NCBI GenBank assembly: GCA_963682175.1 | Contig: OY821772.1 | Coordinates: 55,574,925-55,638,924 of the forward strand | Source of the DNA: Triglochin maritima | Taxonomy: Eukaryota > Streptophyta > Magnoliopsida > Alismatales > Juncaginaceae | Reading direction: 5' to 3' | DNA: 64,000 nucleotides | Shown: piece after piece, positions 11,338 to 23,854 of the stretch | Position numbering within the stretch: the first letter of the stretch is position 1 | How the letters are laid out: each line of letters begins with the position of its first letter | Translations under genes and position numbers: made by a program | Notes under the pieces: generated by a model | The model's database searches: none | Told to the model about the DNA's origin: nothing | What the model saw: only the letters and a program-made list of their open reading frames with translations

Positions 11338-13437
11338 ATGGAGACCCAGCAAGCGTGGAGAATGAGATTCTCCTACCAAAACGCCACAATCCTCGTCTGC
11401 TTCTTCAACCTCATAACCGCCCTTATCCTCCTCCAAGGATTCCTCAATGCCGCTACCACCAAGAACACTCCTCACCATCCCGATCCCGGTCAGATTCTCT
11501 CTATCTCCACTGTTTCCGCTCTATTTTGTGCTCCCGATTTTGTGCTTCATTTCGCGTGAATTATTGTTTTCTAAGATGGAATCATAATTACTGTTTTTAG
11601 TTATGTAGTGCTTGTGATTGATGTCTGTGTTCGGGAATTATTGTTTTCTAAGATGGAATCATAATTACCGAAATCGGTGTTGCCGAAGTTTATTTTCTGA
11701 GCTAATGTTTGGAGTACTTTAATCAGATTTCAGGAATCTAGCCCTGTAGTGTAGCTGGTCGGAATCATTTTCCAATTGTAATCTGGAATAAGGATGGGGG
11801 TTTGGAGTCCAGGAACTTAGGATATGGAATTCTTAGACTCCAAGCCTAATAAAGACGGATGACTCTTTTGCGCGATTCCTTGTGGTCGTGGTTTGATGTG
11901 GAAATTGTTTTAGCACTTGAACTTCTCTTACTCAGTGTTAGGAATAACTTGTCACTTTTGCTTCTGTTTGGCTTCTATTTCCGCACTCATCTATTTGGAG
12001 GTTGCATCATTTTGTCCCATCTTCTTTCAAGATTTTTCAAGAAGTCAACTTTTACAGATCTTGGATTTAGAGTAGCAATCAAAGTAAACCCAAAAACATT
12101 TGATTGTAAGAATTTGGTGCAAATCAGCATGGTTATTTTCATTTAGCAATTTCTAATTAGGTTACACTGAAGTACCATATGGAATGGAGGTGAATGAACT
12201 TATTTATCCAACATATTTTCAATATTCCTTTTGTCAACAGTCTCCCTCATAAAGGGCGACCGTTCTGCTCTTAAGCAGTCAACTCAAAAGAATTTCTTGA
12301 ATATATTTGTTTTCTGAAATAAGAATTTCTTCAGTGAATCCGAATGGTGCTTGTAAATTTATTTGCAGTACAAAAATTTTAACCTTCAAAGTTCTTAAAA
12401 GTTGTTTCTGATTGTCTCCTTTTCGATGTGGAATGGTAACTGCAGCTCTGTTGCAATATATTAGGGAATCCGAAGAGATAAGACGCACCATGGCACCATT
12501 GGATCTAATCAAAAGAGTAACTATATTCTCGTTTTGATATTCTTCATGTCGTTTGAGGCACGAGTTGTATACTTGTATTTGAAAACTGTTGAATGCTTTG
12601 ATACAGGTGAAAGAGATTGAACAAGAAGCATATATGGAACAGGAAACTGTGCCTCAAACCGTTCCCAAAACAACAACTGCTGTTGATCTTTCAAAGAAGT
12701 TGGATGATTTTCGAGCCATGAATGATGCTAAAAATCAGAAAGATGAGTTCATCCTGCATTACTTGAAAAGGCTTTGTATCTATAATTAAGTGATAGTTCA
12801 AAGCAATAGGGTAGCTATTAGTTCATTACCGCAGACCAGGTGAAAATAAGGATCTATTGGCTCCTTAATACTGTTGATCCCACTGAAGTTAACTGGATTG
12901 GTTCCCATGAACCAAAGTTAAGTTGTGGATATGATAGTAGACTACATTTGCCAACCTTACTATTGTTTTGGAGAATAGGTTGTTCATTGCTAACGATGTC
13001 TTATCTTGCTAATCCAAGTACTGTTATCTAGATTGTTTCCTAATGATATATTGTTTTCATGTGCAATTGTTTTACCTAAATTTTGTTAATGAAGCAAAAT
13101 ATCTGAAGGTAAAGGTTGTATACTCAGCACATTGACTTAAGAGTTATTACATATCATATGAGCATATGACCAAGTATGTTGATACTTATAGTGTTGTATT
13201 TTTCAAAGCTTGTCCGGTTATGGTTTTTACTTGCATTTATTTCATACCTTTTATTATCAGCCTACTGTGTCTAGATATGTTGAAGAAATATCTCATTATG
13301 CTTTGCTGCCATAGATATACTTCGAGGCACTTCCTTATGTGATGCATTGTGATTTTTCAGCTCTCGAAGAATGGCGAATGTGAAAGATAGAGCGAGCCAG
13401 GCAACGTGAAAGTCATAGAGATGGGACCAAATCTTAA
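11338..13437 (+). pseudogene. Small plant membrane-protein gene, four exons, probably damaged
   Basis: The exon model is 11338-11488, 12446-12516, 12607-12742 and 13361-13437. The first two introns have GT/AG ends and all phases join (151 nt, 71 nt, then phase 0). The protein starts METQQAWRMRF and has one hydrophobic segment (about residues 17-36, ILVCFFNLITALILL). Then comes a charged helical part with ESEEIRRTMAPLDLIKRV and VDLSKKLDDFRAMNDA. It resembles a conserved plant family I cannot name. Two defects are visible. The third donor reads AAAG|ATGAGT where AAAG|GTGAGT would be expected, and the last exon has TGA at 13381-13383 where a CGA codon would fit, 18 codons before the next stop. 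Without splicing, translation runs on to a stop at 12789. A C-terminally altered but still expressed protein is possible. Confidence 0.7.
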
Positions 13438-13764
13438 CCTTCACATCTTTTAGATCTTATTAGGGTTGTAAATGTCGACAAATTACGAGTTATTTGATTG
13501 TTGCTTGTTCAAACGTGTATAGTATGTCATTTGCATTTTATCTGTCACTTACATGTAATCTCTCAGATAATTATGAGGCCAGACTCTTGTATATTCAAAG
13601 ATTGCTCGAGATAACCACCTTAACTTTGGTAACCACTTCCAATTCCAATCCATTTTGGTTCGAGTATGGTGCATCGAATATGGTCAACGGAGTTGGATGT
13701 TCTTTTGTTTAGCTGACAATTTTTCCAGCACATGAAAAAAAATTCTTGAGCCATTATGATTGGT
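13438..13764. other. 3' flank of the small gene
   Basis: Probably 3' untranslated and intergenic DNA. No further gene is seen before the duplicated segment begins. Confidence 0.5.
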
Positions 13765-14162
13765 ATTATGTATGTGTTTGTTGATTTGTTCCTTGGAAAT
13801 TGGGTGATAAGCAAAATAGAAAACTTACCGCTGATCGGTTTGGATACCTATGTTCAAGAAAACCTTTCCTCTGAGCTTGACTTACTGAACCTAGGAGTTC
13901 ACCTAACGAAGAGGTTGAATCTACAGGATTGGAGCTAGATGGCACTAGGGTGCAAATGGTTACAAGAGTATCTGATTCGATAATTTATATTTAATTAGTA
14001 TTTGATAAATTTTGTACTACCAATATTCGAATACAAAATCGGTAAGAAAAAAAAACAAATATGATTCGGATACGAATTCGGATAGTGAACCTTTCAAATT
14101 TGAGTATCCAAAAAGTACATTATTTTCTTCAAATATACGATATATACATATAAATATGGGTC

Positions 14163-15600
14163 GTGATACACGGTGCGGGCACCACCTGACGTGGTTACTC
14201 CAGTCATCAGATAAATTAATTTAATAACATGTTTGTGTCACATGCAACCTTTAATTTCTCAATGCAACATTATTTTCTCACTACAACGTTCGGTTTTCCC
14301 GTGCAACTTTTACTTTTCCCAACGCAACATTTGGTTTCCGCATGCAACATTCAGATACAAAGATAAAATTAAGATTTCATGTTTTGTCATTTTAAACATA
14401 TAAGTTTGTCATTTTTAACATACGAGTTTGTCTTTTTTAATGTATGGTTTGTCTTTTTTAAATAGTAATTTGTCATTTTTAAGTATGTGTTTATCATTTT
14501 TAAGTACCGATTTGTCCTTTCTATGTCGATGTTTTGTCCTTTTTAAGTAATGGTTTGTCCTTTTGAACAGTTGGGTCGGTCCTTCTAATATTGGTGAGTT
14601 GTTCTTTCTATGTCGAGGTTTTGTCCTTTTTAAGTAGTGGTTTGTCATTTTAAGTATGATTTTGTGTTTTTTAACAGTTGGGTAGGTCCTTATATTGGTG
14701 GATTGTCCTTTTTATGTCATTTTAAGTAATGGTTTGTCCTTTTTAAGTATGATTTTGTCCTTTTTAACAATTGGTCAGTCCTTACATTGGTGGGTTGTCT
14801 TTTTTTATGTCGAGATTTTGTTCTTTTTAAATAATGATTTGTCCTTGTTAAGTAGTGGTTTGTCCTTTTTAAGTATGAGTTGTCATTTTTATCACTTACG
14901 TTTGTCCTTTTCAAGAACACAAAATCAAACCCAATTTCGTGAAAATAAATCAGAAACCCCCAAAAATTAATATCAAAGACAAACCACCTTTAAACAAGAA
15001 CACCACAAAAAAACAAACTTTCCAAAATAACATCAAAAAACCAAGATCGATCCATCACAGACAAAACCAAAAACTTCAAATCAGGAACAAAGAAAAAATC
15101 AAGACCAATTTATCACAGAACAAAACCAAAAACTTCAAACCAGTCACCAAAACCAAACTTTCCTCCAAAAAATATCACACAAAAAACTCAAATTAGTTAC
15201 AAAGAACCACATTTCTCCTCATCCTCGCCTCGAGACAGACTCCAACACCGACCATTTCCTCCTCCTCCTCCTCGCCGACTAACTACACCGTGGCGTCCTA
15301 ACCAACGTCGTCGGCGTCCCCGCCTCCCTCAAGACCCACTCCCGTGTCGTCTCCCTCGGCATCCCTCTTACCGATCTCGCCTTCCACAGGGAGAAAATGA
15401 TGGAAAACGAAAGGTTTTGGGATAGTGGAAAGTTTTGAGGAGATATGTATGATGGAAACAAAATGTCACATAGTTTAGCGTGCGTGTGATGTGACACAAA
15501 ATAAATAAATAATATGTGATTTAATTAATCTTTGGTTTTTGTTGACTGGATTAACCACGTCAGACAGCGTCCTGGACGCACCGCGTCAACAAATCATTTT
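14163..15600. mobile_element. Non-autonomous TIR element with possible captured gene fragment (copy A)
   Basis: The left end (about 14165-14250) and right end (about 15485-15600) are imperfect inverted repeats. Both contain TGACGTGGTTA(C/A)TCCAGTCA and, further in, TTTGTGTCACAT. Inside are TGCAAC-type repeats (14235-14350), the minisatellite, and a GC-rich exon-like piece at 15230-15420. One frame of that piece reads TNVVGVPASLKTHSRVV, unlike the AT-rich surroundings. This suggests a Pack-type element with a captured host fragment. The superfamily and target duplication are undetermined. Confidence 0.5.
14385..14915. repeat. Degenerate minisatellite, about 21-bp unit (copy A)
   Basis: Roughly 20-25 imperfect units built on TTTGTCCTTTTTAAGTA alternate with TATGTCGAGG- and GGTTGGTCCT-type variants. 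The minus-strand frames full of LKRTNHY-like words are translations of this repeat, not genes. Confidence 0.75.
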
Positions 15601-15879
15601 TCATTTGTTTATTATATGGTAAAATTTGAATCAAATCGTATATCAGTTTTTACTCAAATTTGAGTATTTATTATATGGTAAAGTTTGAATCAAGTAGACA
15701 CTTAAAAAATGTGTTGCTTGCGGTTCTGAGAATAAACAATGATTATTTGAAAACACATGATTATGCCATCAACGGGCCCGACACCGAGAAATGGAAGTGG
15801 TTTGAGAAATCTACCATTTGAATTAAGTATTTAATTATTATTTTGTCACTTTTGAAGTAAATTTTTGCATCTTTGAATT

Positions 15880-16493
15880 TTTAGAATTCTCTTGACACAT
15901 TAGATAGAACACATATCCTGTTACAATTCCAGCAGATATGCAACCAAGATATAGAAGTAGAAAATGCATAGTTTCTACAAATGTCTTGGGAGCATGTTCT
16001 CCAAATTTGGAATTCAATTATGTATTGCCTGGGTGAGAGAGATCATCTTCTGATTCGCGAGTTCTACGTGATGCTTTACGTAGAAGTGATCACCTTCAAG
16101 TTCCATTTGGTAAAATTAATATTATCACAAAGTATACATTTATTGAATAATACATGTCTAAATGATGTTTATCTCTTAGGAAAATATTACCCTGTGGATG
16201 CGGGATATACCAACGGACCAGTGTTTTTAGCTCCATATCAAGGTACTAGATATCATCTCAATGAGTGGATTGGAAATGTTCCTCGAAATTTGAAGGAGTT
16301 ATTTAATCTTTGTCACTCAAGAGCGAGAAATGCAATTGAAAGAACATTTGGATTATCAAAGAAAAGATGGGTTATATTTAGTGGAGGATCCAAAACAAAA
16401 TGTGAGGGCGGTCACCTTATAAAATTACATCGAACCGAAAACGTTATACCTACTTTAAAATTTTTAAAATTACATTCAAAATTCTTCTTATAA
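15880..16493 (+). pseudogene. PIF/Harbinger transposase fragment (copy A)
   Basis: The frames spell a HARBI1-type DDE transposase. An upstream part has ADMQPRYRSRKCIVSTN and SDSRVLRDAL, then an apparent intron (GT about 16111, AG about 16180), then GKYYPVDAGYTNGPVFLAPY, RYHLNEW and RNAIERTFGL. In the family the Asp of DAGY and the Glu of NAIER are catalytic. The N-terminal helix-turn-helix part is missing. A TGA replaces Trp in the PG-W motif near 16033, and there is a frameshift near 15920. A hAT relic follows immediately on the other strand. Confidence 0.8.
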
Positions 16494-16499
16494 TGTAGT

Positions 16500-16960
16500 C
16501 CTACGAGGTTTCATGTTTTGAAATCTTTTCATGATCATTTCACTGCTAATCTGGCCGAAAATGTTTCTTTCGATGTATGTAATGAGAACATCATTGACTC
16601 AATTGTCTCCCATCTGGTTGCGCAATCTGCTTTTCAATACGTTCATGGCTAAAAACTCTCTCTCAACGGTGACAGTTGCTACTGACAAGACTAATGCTAA
16701 CGTAATCGACAAGAAAATCAATGGAAAAGTGATATTTTTCTTCTTTTGAACCATCTTTTGTGCAAGTTCTGTTAGACTATTCAAATTTTCAAATTCTGTA
16801 TTCGATCTGACGTCACAGACATATTTCTCCAATTGACTCTAAAGGACCATGAGATCAAATTCTGAAAACTCTTTGGGATAATGTTTGGCCATTAGAAGTA
16901 ATTTATTCTTGTCAAACGCAGATAAAGAATTTTTAAGACTTAAACAAACTACACATAAGT
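16500..16960 (-). pseudogene. hAT transposase C-terminal fragment (copy A)
   Basis: The minus strand encodes the hAT dimerisation region: ELAQKMVQKKK, TFPLIFLSITLALVL, then SVATVTVEREFLAMNVLKS and RNQMGD. In the family the motif is normally F-S-A-M-N; copy A has F-L-A-M-N while copy A' keeps the serine. A TGA replaces Trp after MGDN near 16597, followed in frame by VNDVLITYIERNIF. A second stop lies near 16838. Upstream words such as FYPKEF-like HYPKEFSEFDL fit the same family. Only the C-terminal part is present, and the bases next to the Harbinger relic show nested or fused fragments. Confidence 0.8.
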
Positions 16961-17740
16961 AACTCTGGTTGGACTAATGGGCAAGCAATAATTAAAACTT
17001 AGAAGATTGGATGACAGAGAAATAATTTTGAGACTTAAACAAACTACACACACAAGTAACTCTGATTGGGCTAATGAGCTAGTTATAATTAGAACTTAGA
17101 AGATTGAATGATCTTAATATAACTAGATGAAATTTAACAATCCTAATTAGTATAAAAATTACTTAATTTGTGTGGTCACATATGTAATATATGAAGGAGG
17201 TTTGAGAGGGGAGGGTGGTCACTTGCCTACCCTTGACCCCATCTATCTGCCACTGGCTATATTAGGAACACACATTTTTTCTATATCAAAACTCAAGTAC
17301 GAATTATTAATGTTTGTTGTGTACTTCACAACTTGATCAAAAGAGGGCTACTTTCGGAATGTTGTGGATTGCAAAGAGGGCCTGTTTGGAGCCCTCGTGG
17401 CGTGACTTTTCAAGGTGCTTATATATTAAATCTAAATAGATATAATATTCTTTTGACTTCTTGCTTATTAGTTTCTTCGGTTTCTATGAATTTCTGGTGT
17501 CATCTTATCTTCGTAATTCAATAATTTCATTCATGGTTAGAAGGTTAATGCTTTTGACAACTTGTTCTAGGTCTTATCTGCTTATGATTTGATTTTTATC
17601 AGACATTTTAATTCAATTTTGTCAACTTGATAGTGCTTAAGTATGGACTAAAGAGTTGCTGCTCTTATCCGTGCTTATGATTCAAATTGGGTTAGAATTG
17701 TTTTCAAATTACCTTGTAGAACTTACACACCACAGTTGTT
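16961..17740. other. Noncoding remainder of segment A
   Basis: Contains a near-duplicate pair at about 16942-16993 and 17030-17080 (ACTTAAACAAACTACACA...AAGTAACTCTG). There is also a CCCTTGACCCCATCTATCTG stretch that looks transposon-derived. No gene is supported. Confidence 0.5.
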
Positions 17741-17745
17741 GAGAC

Positions 17746-18132
17746 TATTGGATTAATCTAGGATTAATAAGATATTTGCCCAAAGCACTGACACATGACG
17801 CGTCCCCATTGGACCACACATTTAGGGTTTAGGGTGGGGCCATCTATATAAGGAGGGGAGTCTCCCATTGGATGGATGTTCATGTGTACAAACCCTAGCC
17901 CCACCAGACCCTTGCCGCCACCTCTCCCTCTCTCTCCCATTCGTCCCTCCACCTCCACCAAGCCAATCCGTGGACTCTTGGGTTGTGGACTCGTGCTTCT
18001 TCTCCAAGAGAATAGAAGACCGACCGGTGCTCCAGAGGATTCCATGAGGTGATCGCCGATCCATTCCGCTGCCACAGGTTCTCTCCAAGAAGGTAAATCC
18101 GAACCTGTAGATTCAATCATAGATTGCTAACA
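17746..18132 (+). repeat. Copia-2 LTR 1 (5' LTR)
   Basis: Starts TATTGG and ends CTAACA, 387 bp. It has a promoter-like CTATATAAGG near 17845. The CT-rich segment at 17920-17960 would be transcribed leader. Confidence 0.9.
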
Positions 18133-20133
18133 TTCGTACCAGAGCCATCTTGGTCACCTCCGAATTTTTGAGCACTTTCTTATTTCATATATGTTGAAAT
18201 AATTTCGGTTGTTTTTGAGAGAAATCACATACATATGTAGTTTTTCTCTTCATCATGCGCCTTGGGTTTGATGGCATTTTTCCTCACCCTTGCGCATGTT
18301 TTCTTGATTCATTTCATTACATGCGAATTGCATTACAAGTTTCATCATTATTTCACTCTTGCGCATAGCTTAGATTTCATTTTATGCATGTACCTAGGGT
18401 TACATGTTAATCTATGTTTGTTGCGCATTTTTCATCCTTGAAGCTTGCAGCTAGAGTATGTTTGTTCTTGATAATATGCGCATATATGTTGTTTGAAATA
18501 TGATGATATTTTTACAAGAGTTAATTATTGCATATATCATATAATGTGATCATACATTTCAGATGGTATGATTTGATTGTGCATTTTTTTTTAAACTCTT
18601 GTACATACATCTAAGGTTAGATGCTTGTTGCCTTATTCATGTATATGTAATTTTTAATCACATGTGCATGCATCTAGGATTAGATGTTGATTGCAAAATC
18701 ATGCACATACATGAATATTGAGTTACCATATTGTATTATTTCAGATTATTTTTGAAATGATAGCATTCATTTCATTTGAAATATTTCCTCTATGATTGAA
18801 TGCACATATATGTTAATCTCATTAAGGATTTTCGGATTTTTTTTGAATGATTGCATGCATTTCATTTGATATATTTCCAGATGACTCTACTTGCCAGGAG
18901 TGGAAATGACTCGTAGCGGATGAGATGAGAAGACGAATACGAGAAGCCCGAATTGGAAACAGAAGGACCCGGACTGACCTTTTCATCAAATGTGCATATA
19001 TGTGTTACTCTCCTACAAAGAATTTCGAATTTTTCTTTCCAATACAAGTAGCATAATTATTTTTGATTGCATGCTTATATTGATTAAGGAAAGATTGGAT
19101 AATTCTGAAATTTTTGGGAAGATATTATGGGCTGGAGTTTTATTGCCTTAAAAATATGTTTGAATGCTTTCCTTTAATGCAAAAATATGTGTTGCTCTCC
19201 ACCATAGAATTTCGGATTTTTTCTTTCCTAATCGAAGTAGGATAATTTTTGTGCTATCATGATTATATTGATTAGGGAAAGAAGGAAAAATTCTGGTTTG
19301 AGAATGATTATTGTGGAGATTGGTTGTTATTACCTAACACGTTTTTTTGCCTATATTCGTGCACCATAAAAGCATTGTTTCCTTATGCATTACTTCCTTC
19401 TTGTTTGAATGAGGTGCACACTTTATGGTATTTTTTTTCATACGTCGGATTGTGCTAACGTATGGAAAGATTATGCTTGTATGGAATGAATGGTTGCTGA
19501 TTTTATTTACTGCCTTATTGAGAGATGAGCGTAATTTCATTCATTCATTTCCATTTGCAATAGTTATCGCAATGGGCTGTAATATTTATGGACAGTAATA
19601 ATTATGGACTGTGGACTGTTTATTGCCCTAAGGAGACGAGGGGCTCCTTAATTTTTTTTATTGCGATATTATTGCTATAAGACTCATGCAGGTTCCCGTC
19701 GACGAGGCTAAATCCCTAATGGGGATCATTAGCTCAATATGGCAGTAATGTAGTAATCATATCTGTGTGATGTTGATTGGATTTTTTTTTGAAAACCATT
19801 TTTTGGGAACTTGCATGCCTAGTGGGAGTTGCAAGGTAGAAGTGTTTTGTGTAAACCACCTTGCAACCAGCGGCAAATACTTTCTTTATTTGCTGATTTG
19901 CCATGATTTAAACGTTTTTTTGGGTCTCTAAATCATGATGGAGCTCAATATATAGATTAGTAAAATGACTTTATTAACTATTGCATGAGGATTTGATCGA
20001 ATGCTTTATGTTTTCTTTTGGTCTGAATGCTATAGCTATTAAGTCAGTTTATTTTTTATGACTATTGTAGCTCGTTGTATTTTATGCTAGAACTCATGTA
20101 TCGCTATGTTTTTTTTGATTGTCCTAGATTTTT
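18133..20133 (+). other. Copia-2 primer site and 2 kb leader
   Basis: The leader opens with TTCGTACCAGAGCC, a diverged initiator tRNA-Met-type primer site. It has no coding frame and holds degenerate internal repeats. A stretch at about 19020-19145 (AATTTCG...TATATTGATTA) recurs at about 19207-19330. Variants of CATCTA(A/G)G(A/G)TTAGATG recur at about 18605-18690. A GC-richer patch at 18885-18975 looks inserted. Confidence 0.7.
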
Positions 20134-21233
20134 ATGGTTGCTTCCAAAAGTATTGTCGCTGATCTGACTCGAGGAGATAAACTCAATGAAAGGAATTACG
20201 ATCTGTGGCATCGTAAAATTGAGTATCTCTTAGAGGATCAGGACATGTTAGAAAACATAAACCAATCTATGTCTCCCCCCGAGGAGGGGAATACTGAGCA
20301 ACATCGCAGAAACTTGGATGTTTATAATGCATGGAAAAAGAAAGACCGAATTGCTCGAATTACAATTCTAAGTTCAATGAGGGACAATCTGTTACTGCGG
20401 TTCGAAAAATTGCAAACTGCAAAGGCCTTGTGGGAAGCTGTGAAGTTTCAGTACGGAGTGACCTCCGTCACAAGGGCCCCACCAGCTTGGGCTCATGTTT
20501 GATGGGTATAAAATGCGCCAAGGTCACACGATGAGGCAGCATATTACCGCAATGTCAAACATGATAAGCGAGCTGAGCGTTGCCGGTCGTGCTAAGACCG
20601 ATGAGGAGCAAGTGTCTGCTCTCATCAGATCATTGCCTTCGAAGAGTTGAGAGCATATGAAGGTCCATCTGACTCATGCTGATGACATCAGGACATTTGA
20701 CCAGGCCACAAAACACCTAGAACTGGAGGAGGACCGCATGCTTGCGGAAGCCCCTCTAATTGAAGTGTTTGCTGCTGAAGCTGGCGCTCCTCGGAGGAGT
20801 GCAGGTTTTAAGCGCAAAAGAGATAGAGCTCAGGGTTTTAAAGGCAAGAAGGGTGCAAATAAAAACAAAACAGAAAACAAAGCTGTAAAGAAACGACCTC
20901 GAGGATCCAGAGGTGGGAAAGATAAGTCTAATGTGACTTGTTTTAACTGCCGAAAGACTGGACATTTTGCTAGTGAGTGCAATGAGCAAAAGTTAATCAC
21001 TGTGTGTAATCCCTCGAATTGTAACGTGACTAGTTCTGTGATGCTCACTGATCATTCTCCTGTGTGGATTGTGGATTCAGGTGCCACGGACCACGTAACA
21101 AAGGATCGTTCTGCCTTCGTGGAATATCGTCGTGTTCCAAGTGGGAGGTGAATAAACATGGAAAACAACACAAGCATTGAAGTTCTTGGAGTTGGCACAT
21201 GCAAAGTGGCTTTGCGAAGTGGTCGGATCCTAT
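20134..21233 (+). pseudogene. Copia-2 gag-protease, interrupted
   Basis: The start at 20134 (MVASKSIVADL) opens a UBN2-type gag with ERNYDLWHRKIEYLL. A frameshift lies near 20470-20490, after which the frame reads MFDGYKMRQGHTMRQ. TGA at 20648-20650 sits where Trp is expected. Then come a basic region, a CCHC zinc knuckle (CFNCRKTGHFASEC, about 20938-20981) and the protease motif IVDSGATDH (about 21068). TGA at 21149-21151 again replaces a Trp. The segment ends at the element 3 insertion; the frame resumes at 33298. Confidence 0.88.
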
Positions 21234-22774
21234 TGTAGGATCGTGTGGGTTTATGGGTCCACAATTAATGCTAATCAATCTAATTACCTACTTGTTTAAG
21301 CAATCAAAGAAATGCAGCGGAATTTAAACTAAAACAAGCAAGTGTAGGAATATGCAAACCACAAATCGACTCGGCGTTTTTATAGAGGTTCGGCACCCCA
21401 CCCGGGTCCTAATCCTCTCTTGCAAGCTCCGCTCGGATCACCGAGCTCCGCTCACGACTTCACTAACCACTCCCCGTTCCGGGCCGGGAGAGAACGCCTT
21501 TACAACCGTCAAACTCGCGAACAACCCTCGCCGAGCTTGGAATCCTCTTCTTACAATCCGAGAAGGATGCTTCGGGCTTTCACCGGAGCCTTTACTCTTT
21601 TGACAACAAAGGAGAACTTGAGTGGAGCAACACTCTCTAAATCTTGAGCACACTTGAGTAGGATTAAGGAATTAATCACTAAGTGTGGAAGGTTTGTAGC
21701 TTTGAGTGTTTGGGATTCTCTCTAAAGTTTGGGACAAGTTTGTAGTGGGAGAGTTGTGTTAAAATGTGTTTTACAACTCTATTTATAAGCATTAGAGAGA
21801 ATAGATCCGTTGGGACAAGATTTGGTTGGATATTGTGCAAAGAACACAAAGCAGAAAATCGGGCTGCAAATCTGTCCAGAAACGGTCGACCGAAAAGGTG
21901 CAACGGTCGACCGAATGCTTGGGTTCGATAGGGATACGGTCGACCGAAATATGAATCGGTAGACTGAACACTGAAGTCAATTAAGAAAATGGTCGACCGA
22001 ACAAGATTACCGGTCGACCGAACAAGCGTTTCGGTAGAGGGAAAAATGGATCGGTCGAACGAAATTGTGTTGACCGATAGCAGGGGATTTTGACAAGGTT
22101 AAACGGTCGACCGAAACTGGTTTTGGCGGTCGACCGATTATGGACAGGCACTTTGGGTTTGTCAAGAGATGAACCAACGGTCGACCGATTGTGGTCCTCG
22201 GTCGACCGATACATGAAATACATTTGGGGTATTTTTGGTTTAATACGAATACGACCGTTGGGTATATACGACAAAAGTAACGGTCGAGAAAATATGATCT
22301 GACGGTCGACCGAAAGGTAAAACACGGTCGACCGAATATGGGCAGTGAAAACACAAACAAGAGACATGATCATCCGGTCGACCGAAAGGCCTGTAGCGGT
22401 CGACCGAATGTGGGCAGACAGTTGGGTTCAGGTTTAGGTGTTTTCCGGTCTAAGTTTGGGTGATCTATTGAAGTCCAAATTATGTGAAATTTCGTGTGTG
22501 ACTTCTATAGGGAACCTAGTGTGTGATTAAGTTGATTTTAGCTCAAGTATGCTCAATTACACTTTGTTCCTAAGACTCAAAAGAAATCAAGATTACATGT
22601 CTTCGATTTAGCTTTAATTACATGTCTTGACTTCATTTCCTTCTTTCTTGAGTCTTGATCACCTGTAGCTGTTAGCACAATACAATATATATGCAATGCA
22701 TAGTTTGTGCTACTCTAATTAAGTTTCGGTTGATTAAATCATCAAAACATAAGATTAAGGCCAAAAAGCCAACA
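21234..22774 (-). repeat. Element 3 3' LTR
   Basis: 1541 bp. It contains about thirteen GGTCGACC palindromes at 21890-22420. On the minus strand they lie upstream of a TATA-like TTATAAATAG (about 21778-21787). Confidence 0.92.
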
Positions 22775-23388
22775 ATCTCCCCCTTTTTGATGATGGCAAC
22801 CGATATCTTAATACTTGAAAATTTTATATGTAAACTATGCATATAGATGCTCCCCCTATGGATGTGCATAGTTTTTGTTCAAGTTTTATCAAGTTTTTCA
22901 AGTTACCCCCTTAATTATCTCTCCCCCTTTGACATCCATCAAAAATATTGATAATTATATAAGTCAAAAGGATGTCATCGTAATGAAGTTGCTCCCCCTA
23001 AATTTAGCACTTCATTACTCAAATAAAAGATATAACATTTAAGCTCCCCCTATCAATAAGGCTAAATGGAAACAATGAGAATGATGAAAGTTAAATTCAT
23101 TTAGGTTTCTGTTCAAGCCTTATTCTAACATCCATTTAAAATTTGACAATTAAAATCAATGGATGTGATAATTGATTTGCAATGAATAGGGTATATGATT
23201 TGCAATGAATTAAACTATATGATATGTCAATTAAGCATATGAAGCTAGATTAGAGCTAATTTAACATGAATTGTATAGATAAGAATTTATACCAATGTTG
23301 AATTCGAATTTAGCTCCAATCTCATTTGGTGATGCAACCGGATTCGAATTCGACGCTTTGGCTCACCCGGTCACCACCAATCTCCTCC
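22775..23388 (-). promoter_or_regulatory. Element 3 polypurine-tract ladder
   Basis: On the minus strand, GGGGGAG-type tracts occur near 23045, 22993, 22922, 22852 and directly before the 3' LTR (22776-22788). The last is the functional plus-strand primer position. The extra copies mirror those in element 4. Confidence 0.75.
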
Positions 23389-23854
23389 TCAATCTCCTAC
23401 AAGTGTAGACTTTGGTACCCATTTTTGCTTGGGTCCATTAAGTTTAGCTTTTGGTACCCAAATCCAAGTTGATTTTGGTACCTCTACACTAGTTTTTCTC
23501 TTCATGGCATAATTATGTTTAATATTAATTTGAATAGGAAAGTTTTTAACATAAAAATTGTTTTTATTGCCATGTGTGAACTTATGCAATTTATTTGACA
23601 AATTTTCATTTAAGGCATTAAGTTCACTATTTTTAGTTGCAAGAGATTCATTTAAGCAATTTAGATTTTGAATCATTGAATCACGCTTTTTATTCATGTT
23701 AAGCATGTGAATCTCTAAATTTGCAACTTTTTCATTCAAGCAATTCAAGTCATTTAATGTTTGCTTGCTTTCAAGATATGATTTATGTAGTTTCTTTAGC
23801 AAGTCAATTTTGTCATTTTCAAGCATATGACTTTCAATTGCATGAGATGAGGTA
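23389..23854 (-). pseudogene. Element 3 gag, 3' part
   Basis: The continuation of the split gag: coiled coil (LNCLNEKVANLEIHMLNM) and the C-terminal STWIWVPKAKLNGPK tail, ending TGA at 23389-23391. It is in frame with the 5' part across the GTTTT target duplication. Confidence 0.9.

Larger units (their letters stand above)
13765..18351. repeat. Duplicated segment, copy A (with Copia-2 LTR and leader start)
   Basis: Bases 13765-17745 recur at 38101-42082 with about twenty single-base differences spotted by eye (about 0.5 percent). Both copies are followed by the 387-bp Copia-2 LTR. In the second copy the upstream junction joins Copia-2 leader (matching up to 18351) to the start of A through the shared pentamer ATTAT (38101-38105). 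The duplication therefore arose through a break in the leader and a break at 13765. Confidence 0.9.

Noticed and set aside
14415..14920. Minus-strand frames rich in LKRTNHYLKRTK
   Set aside because: Translation of the degenerate minisatellite; no start context or conserved domain.
17764..18120. Minus-strand 118-codon frame in the Copia-2 LTR (also 37576-37874 and 42159-42453)
   Set aside because: Antisense of the LTR, present only because the LTR is GC-rich and repeated three times.
21981..22373. Frames of over 100 codons inside the LTRs (also 32499-32891 and 24946-25407)
   Set aside because: They lie in LTR palindrome arrays or U5 sequence and overlap other frames. The repeated VDR/GRP words are the palindrome read in frame.
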